Origin: Candidatus Pacearchaeota archaeon
GTDB lineage: Archaea > Nanobdellota > Nanobdellia > Pacearchaeales > GW2011-AR1
Assembly: GCA_016188825.1 (NCBI GenBank)
Contig: JACPHA010000019.1
Coordinates: 1-64,000, forward strand
DNA length: 64,000 nucleotides
Direction of reading: 5' to 3'
In this document: positions 59,893-64,000 of the stretch, one piece after another
How the letters are laid out: the number at the start of each line of letters is the position of its first letter
Numbering within the stretch: position 1 is the first letter of the stretch
Notes under the pieces: model-generated
Database searches by the model: none
Told to the model about the DNA's origin: nothing
Seen by the model: the letters and a program-made list of their open reading frames with translations, nothing else
Translations under genes and position numbers: made by a program

Positions 59893-62607
59893 TTAGTATA
59901 TCCCTTGTCTTTTAATAAATCTTGTGTCTACCGGCGCTCCCTGTCTTAATTTTATTTCTTTTTTAACTTTTCTGTTTTCCGCGAATTTGAATATTGGAAT
60001 TTCCCACATGCCGGTTCTCTTGCCATCTATTTTTTTGAACGCATAAGTTAATTGCTCTCTTTTCCAGCCCTTGTTAAGAAGCTTTTCTCTTGCTTCCTTA
60101 TCATCTAAATCTGATTTTCTTGCATTATAAATAAAGTTAACCAGATTATAAAGATCGTTTGAATTTTTGAACAGACTTTTTTCATAATGGTTTTTATACC
60201 AAGTTTGAAGAATTAAATAAACAACTAAAATTCCTAGAAAGATAAAACCAAGACTCCATGAAAACCTCTTCCAATTAAATACTCTTCTTAGAATTTCATC
60301 TGAAAAAGGCTTGCCTGCTTTAAGCTCTGAAATTACCGGAGAAATGTAAACGGCTAGTTCTTCGACACTCGGTAAGGTTTCACCCGAGATTAAAAATTCT
60401 ATGACTTTTGGTTCGCCTTCAGTTATTTTTATGTATGTTGCACTTGTGTCAGTTATCGAATTTTCATCATATTGAGATTTGAAATCAAGGTTTTCTAAAG
60501 GATGGTCTATGATTAAATAAGCTTCTTCGACATCGTTTTTTTCTGTAAGCTCTATTTTATATTTTCTTGCAAGGTTTCGTTTTTCAGAAAAGGTTAGGGA
60601 AAAAATTGTTTCAAAAGATATTTTCATGTTGTAATTTTCAGCAATCCAAGAAAGCAAAACTGAATTTAAATTGTCTGAGTCATATTTTGATAAATCTGCG
60701 TCTGAAACTTTTGCTAAATATTCAAGATTTATATTTGAAAACCCTATTTCTGCAGGCAAAGAACCTGTTTCAGTAATGGAAACCGAGTTAGGAACATTTA
60801 AGTCGGCAAGTTGGTTAACAATCTCGGTATAGTCTTGAGTTCTGTCTCCGCGGATTGATTCATAATTATCACTTATTTGATTTATTTCTCTTTCAATGTC
60901 TTCTACTGCTATTTGCTCTGTAATTTTTTTCCTTGTCCATTCTGGAAGCTTGTTTATATCTGATTTTATTGTGATGATTCTCGATTTGTAGTCTTGTAAA
61001 GTCAGATTTGCTGATGTTTTTGGATTGCCTATAATAACTTTGAATTTTTTAGTTGAGACTTCGCCTCTTACATTTCTTAGAGTAACTTCTATTTGATATT
61101 CTCCTGCACTTGAATAAACATGCACTGCTTTATTATCGCTCGATGCTACTGGAAGACTTCTGTCTCCGAAATTCCATGTTGAAGAAACAATAGTTTGTGA
61201 TGTTGAGGCAATAAATGTTGTCGGCCTGCCAATTAAAACAGACCTTGGGCCGATTACAAAATCAAAGCCGATTTCTACTTCTATTTCATCTTCGAAAAGC
61301 TCTTCATCATTGAAAAATAATTTAAAATCATGAATGCCGTCTTGGTCTGGAACAAGAAATTTCATTTTTTCGATGCCAAGAGACAGAAAATCTGAAGAAG
61401 AAATTGTAAATGGCTTTTGTGATAGTTTGAAAAGTTTTGAGGTTGAGCGTGATCCGGCAGGATCTTCATATTGCAAGTTAGCAGAATCTAGGGTAATTTG
61501 TTGTGAAATTCCGGAAAATGCAAAAGGTATTACACAGCCCTTAGAGCAGTTATTAGAATAAACTTCTGAAAGATAATTTTTAACAGAGTTTGTTAATGAT
61601 GTTCCGGAAAATCCTGTTGTGCCTATTGGAGCGTATTTTAATGGCTGAGCATAAATCTCGTAGTCTGAGTTGACAAATGACCTATTTTTTATGCTTCCTG
61701 TGAATACACCTCGCGCACCGCAGGAGTCAAAAGCTTGCCTGACTCTAATTTTGTAATCTGTGTCCGAGGCTGACCATAAACATACATAGCCATCAAAAAT
61801 TTCTTTTGAATAATTTGCAACTATGCAATCAACATCTCCTGAAGAAGGAGAAGTTATTTTGCAACCGCCCAATGCACTTATTAAAGATACCCCGTCTGAA
61901 GTTTCATTTACTTTATAAAAAAACATTTCCAAATCAGATTGAGAAGAAACTTTTTCTATTCGCGCTCCGACACGATATGCTGGCGCCGATGGAATGTTAT
62001 CAATTTTTTCACAATAGGGATCAGAGTCGTCATCTCTTTTGCCGATTATTACGGGATCTATTAAAAATTCGTCATCCTTAAAACAGCCGTAATTTTTTTC
62101 ACCGCATGTTTGGTCAACGTATTTATTGTTTTGAAAATCTATTTTTCCGTCGTTTAAAAGGTCAACAGAAAGCTGGTTTTGACAGCTTTCTCCAACGTCT
62201 GAAGTGACATTAAATTTAATGTTGTTTATATCATTTAATTTGTTCACGCTTAATCTAAAACCATATAGTTTTTTGTTCTCTAATGAAAATGTTTGTGTTT
62301 CTAAGCCGTCGGAATCTGTTTCGTAGTCGTCCTTGCAACCAACAGGAGCGCATGTAAAATCAGAGTTTTTTTGGTAACTCGTGTTTAACAATAAATCATA
62401 AAGATTTGTTCCTCCTTTGAAATTGCTTGTGAATTCTGAATTTTCCTGATTAGTAAAATTCATGATTATCTCGCCTCTGACATAATCTCCTTCTGCATAA
62501 GTTGATTCAAGAGTGTAATCTTCATCGAAATTAAATTCTGCTGTTGAAAAACTAATTAGAAAAATAACTGCGATAAAAAAGACCAAAACCCCTTTTTTTC
62601 TTTCCAT
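59893..62607 (-). CDS. Large PKD-domain surface protein with membrane anchor
   Basis: A 904-residue secreted protein with a signal peptide (about 6-23: GVLVFFIAVIFLISFSTA), a long Cys-containing extracellular region, a PKD domain (about 457-530: STWNFGDRSLPVAS, VHVYSSAGEYQIEVTLRNVR), a helical stretch, and one membrane helix near residue 800 (WSLGFIFLGILVVYLILQTW). The tail is basic and cytoplasmic (about 105 residues), with a helical domain. It ends five bases before the GTPase gene and may share its transcript. Likely a cell-surface protein; family unknown. Confidence 0.8.
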   Translation of the reverse strand: MERKKGVLVFFIAVIFLISFSTAEFNFDEDYTLESTYAEGDYVRGEIIMNFTNQENSEFTSNFKGGTNLYDLLLNTSYQKNSDFTCAPVGCKDDYETDSDGLETQTFSLENKKLYGFRLSVNKLNDINNIKFNVTSDVGESCQNQLSVDLLNDGKIDFQNNKYVDQTCGEKNYGCFKDDEFLIDPVIIGKRDDDSDPYCEKIDNIPSAPAYRVGARIEKVSSQSDLEMFFYKVNETSDGVSLISALGGCKITSPSSGDVDCIVANYSKEIFDGYVCLWSASDTDYKIRVRQAFDSCGARGVFTGSIKNRSFVNSDYEIYAQPLKYAPIGTTGFSGTSLTNSVKNYLSEVYSNNCSKGCVIPFAFSGISQQITLDSANLQYEDPAGSRSTSKLFKLSQKPFTISSSDFLSLGIEKMKFLVPDQDGIHDFKLFFNDEELFEDEIEVEIGFDFVIGPRSVLIGRPTTFIASTSQTIVSSTWNFGDRSLPVASSDNKAVHVYSSAGEYQIEVTLRNVRGEVSTKKFKVIIGNPKTSANLTLQDYKSRIITIKSDINKLPEWTRKKITEQIAVEDIEREINQISDNYESIRGDRTQDYTEIVNQLADLNVPNSVSITETGSLPAEIGFSNINLEYLAKVSDADLSKYDSDNLNSVLLSWIAENYNMKISFETIFSLTFSEKRNLARKYKIELTEKNDVEEAYLIIDHPLENLDFKSQYDENSITDTSATYIKITEGEPKVIEFLISGETLPSVEELAVYISPVISELKAGKPFSDEILRRVFNWKRFSWSLGFIFLGILVVYLILQTWYKNHYEKSLFKNSNDLYNLVNFIYNARKSDLDDKEAREKLLNKGWKREQLTYAFKKIDGKRTGMWEIPIFKFAENRKVKKEIKLRQGAPVDTRFIKRQGIY

Positions 62608-62706
62608 TTTTTTATACTAAAAAATATAGGTTTCTGGGTTATTAAAATCTTGTTGTTTTTTGGAATTGCAAGGATAAAATTTACATAATAGTATTTTGTA
62701 AAGCGG

Positions 62707-64000
62707 TTAAAGGAAAGACGTTTTTCTAGAACGCTTTTTCTTTTCCTTATGGCTTTCTCTTAGGTTATTCTTATTATGATATATATGATGTAAATAATAA
62801 ATTGCAAATATAACAATTAATGCAATTATGAAGTTTGCAAAGTTGAAAAAAGGCAGTTGGATGACTTTCGGGCAGGGGATTTGTTTTGTAGTTTCTCCTT
62901 CACATTCTTCTCCTGGCGGCCCAGATATTTTTGTTGATCTTATTGTTACTTGTCTTGTTGTTTGTCCTTCCGCGCATATTGGATTAGATAAATATTCAAT
63001 ACGACATTGTAGGCCGGAGGACGTTGTTGTTAGCCCTTTACACTGCCCATTTTCCCAATAACATGTTTCTCCCCCTGAACCGGCTCCTGAGCAGTCATTC
63101 TCACAAGCTTGTTGTTTAAAATTATTATTTCCAACACTATTATAATCTCCGCAATTTGTTGCTGTAAATGCGTCTGGATTTTCAATAGGATCGCAAAATT
63201 CCGTCGGGCCCCCCCCGCAATCTATATTTTTTGTAGGATCGGTATCATCACAATCATCTCCAGCAGGGCAGTTTGTTCCATAACTATCTCCATCATTGTC
63301 TGTACAACCAGGAGCGGGCGCACAAGTTCCTCCTGGTGTTATAGCATAGCCTAAACAACCACCTGCAGGATCAAGGTTTCCATCTCCATCCATGTCCCAC
63401 AGAGCATTATTTCCACATGTACGATTAATATTATTGCTATCACAATAGGAAGTACCAAATTGACTTGCTGTGCAACCAAATTCACCAGGACAACTTGTAG
63501 ATCCAGGAGCTACACACGTCCATCTACCATTGTTTGGTTTATCACAAATTTTGCCTCCGGTGCAATCACTATTATCAACACATTCGCTACACCATTCATT
63601 AACTTCGTTACACATTCCGAAAGGTTGTTCTGTGCAAGATGTGCGCGCCGGCTGAAAAGGATGACTGCAAGTTCCATCACTAGTCCTGCATCTATCTTGT
63701 GTGCATTCTATGTTATCATTACAATCAGCATCAGAAGTGCAAGCAGATATTACCTGACACCCATAAGTTGAACTGCAGATGTTACCTGGATTACATCCGG
63801 TTGTCTGTCCAGGAGTTGGACACTGCACGCAAGCTGCTACGGGTATGCTTCCCCAATTTCCTACAGTACTGGTAAAACCTATGCTTCTCCAAAATGTGGC
63901 TGTATTTTCAATACAATAAGGATGGCTACTTGGACAATCTCCCGGTCCTATTGTGGCTTCGTTGTTTAAAGTGCAGTAAGCCTCGTTAACAGTATTACTA
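62707..64000 (-). CDS. Cys-rich surface protein, 5' end outside window
   Basis: The frame stays open through 64000, so at least 430 residues are seen and the N-terminus is missing. The protein is very Cys-rich, with EGF-like/Dickkopf-like spacing (CTSDADCNDNIECTQDRC, CVDNSDCTGGKICD), a calcium-binding-like DNDGDSYGTNCPAGDDCDDT stretch, and near the C-terminus a membrane helix (FANFIIALIVIFAIYYLHHI) with a basic tail. The pattern recalls eukaryote-like MYXO-CTERM or thrombospondin-type repeats in bacteria. A surface adhesion role is possible. Confidence 0.78.
   Translation of the reverse strand, partial: SNTVNEAYCTLNNEATIGPGDCPSSHPYCIENTATFWRSIGFTSTVGNWGSIPVAACVQCPTPGQTTGCNPGNICSSTYGCQVISACTSDADCNDNIECTQDRCRTSDGTCSHPFQPARTSCTEQPFGMCNEVNEWCSECVDNSDCTGGKICDKPNNGRWTCVAPGSTSCPGEFGCTASQFGTSYCDSNNINRTCGNNALWDMDGDGNLDPAGGCLGYAITPGGTCAPAPGCTDNDGDSYGTNCPAGDDCDDTDPTKNIDCGGGPTEFCDPIENPDAFTATNCGDYNSVGNNNFKQQACENDCSGAGSGGETCYWENGQCKGLTTTSSGLQCRIEYLSNPICAEGQTTRQVTIRSTKISGPPGEECEGETTKQIPCPKVIQLPFFNFANFIIALIVIFAIYYLHHIYHNKNNLRESHKEKKKRSRKTSFL

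Overview
The window is AT-rich archaeal DNA, most likely from a small-genome DPANN lineage related to Woesearchaeota or Pacearchaeota; that assignment is inferred from gene content and style. Archaeal housekeeping genes include SecDF, RNase P protein 4, Hjc, a histone-fold protein, Cbf5, TrmY, ArgS, LysS, Mre11-Rad50, a proteasome beta subunit, the beta-CASP nuclease aCPSF1, a class I CCA enzyme and SRP RNA. Promoters have archaeal TATA boxes and transcription is often leaderless. Large, poorly conserved surface proteins fill much of the rest.

Layout. 1-5.2 kb: a cut transposase gene, an operon of an unknown gene, acyl carrier protein, secF and secD, tRNA-Gly, an HNH gene beside a tRNA-Gly-like relic, tRNA-Arg, tRNA-Leu, 5S rRNA and RNase P protein. 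5.4-9.7 kb: a permease, hypotheticals, a corrinoid adenosyltransferase and an AbiE-like pair. 9.9-24.7 kb: a surface-protein island with two paralogous sets, each a pilin-like protein plus giant Cys-rich proteins. The second set is split into two genes by a 2.2 kb insert. Toxin-antitoxin genes and relics are scattered through it. 24.7-32.3 kb: mostly housekeeping genes (hjc, histone, lysS, trmY, tag, cbf5). 32.6-35.3 kb: a large surface glycoprotein. 35.3-41.5 kb: tRNA-Thr, argS, an AbrB/RelE pair, an intact IS481-like transposase, SRP RNA, and small genes. 41.5-43.6 kb: pilin-like genes, one interrupted by an in-frame TAG. 43.9-50.4 kb: mre11, rad50, psmB, aCPSF1. 50.4-59.9 kb: a FabH-like synthase, presenilin-type protease, TrmB regulator, cca, and a Zn-ribbon/DUF2073/GTPase group. 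59.9-64 kb: two more surface proteins, the last running off the window.

The strongest unexplained signal is a set of short clusters of consecutive hairpins (136-212, 4504-4617, 15515-15696, 35409-35446, 41080-41202). Stems differ within and between clusters, sometimes with compensatory changes. Four of the five sit exactly where a gene is cut: a transposase, a tRNA 3' end, a VapB-like antitoxin and a small reverse-strand ORF. I read them as a possible small hairpin-based mobile element. A second, unrelated dispersed repeat (16441-16690, 32338-32512, fragments near 58.6 and 57.7 kb) lies in long intergenic regions. Also notable are nine toxin-antitoxin loci or relics, two with clear palindromic operators, and the rare archaeal pairing of an acyl carrier protein with a KAS III-type synthase.
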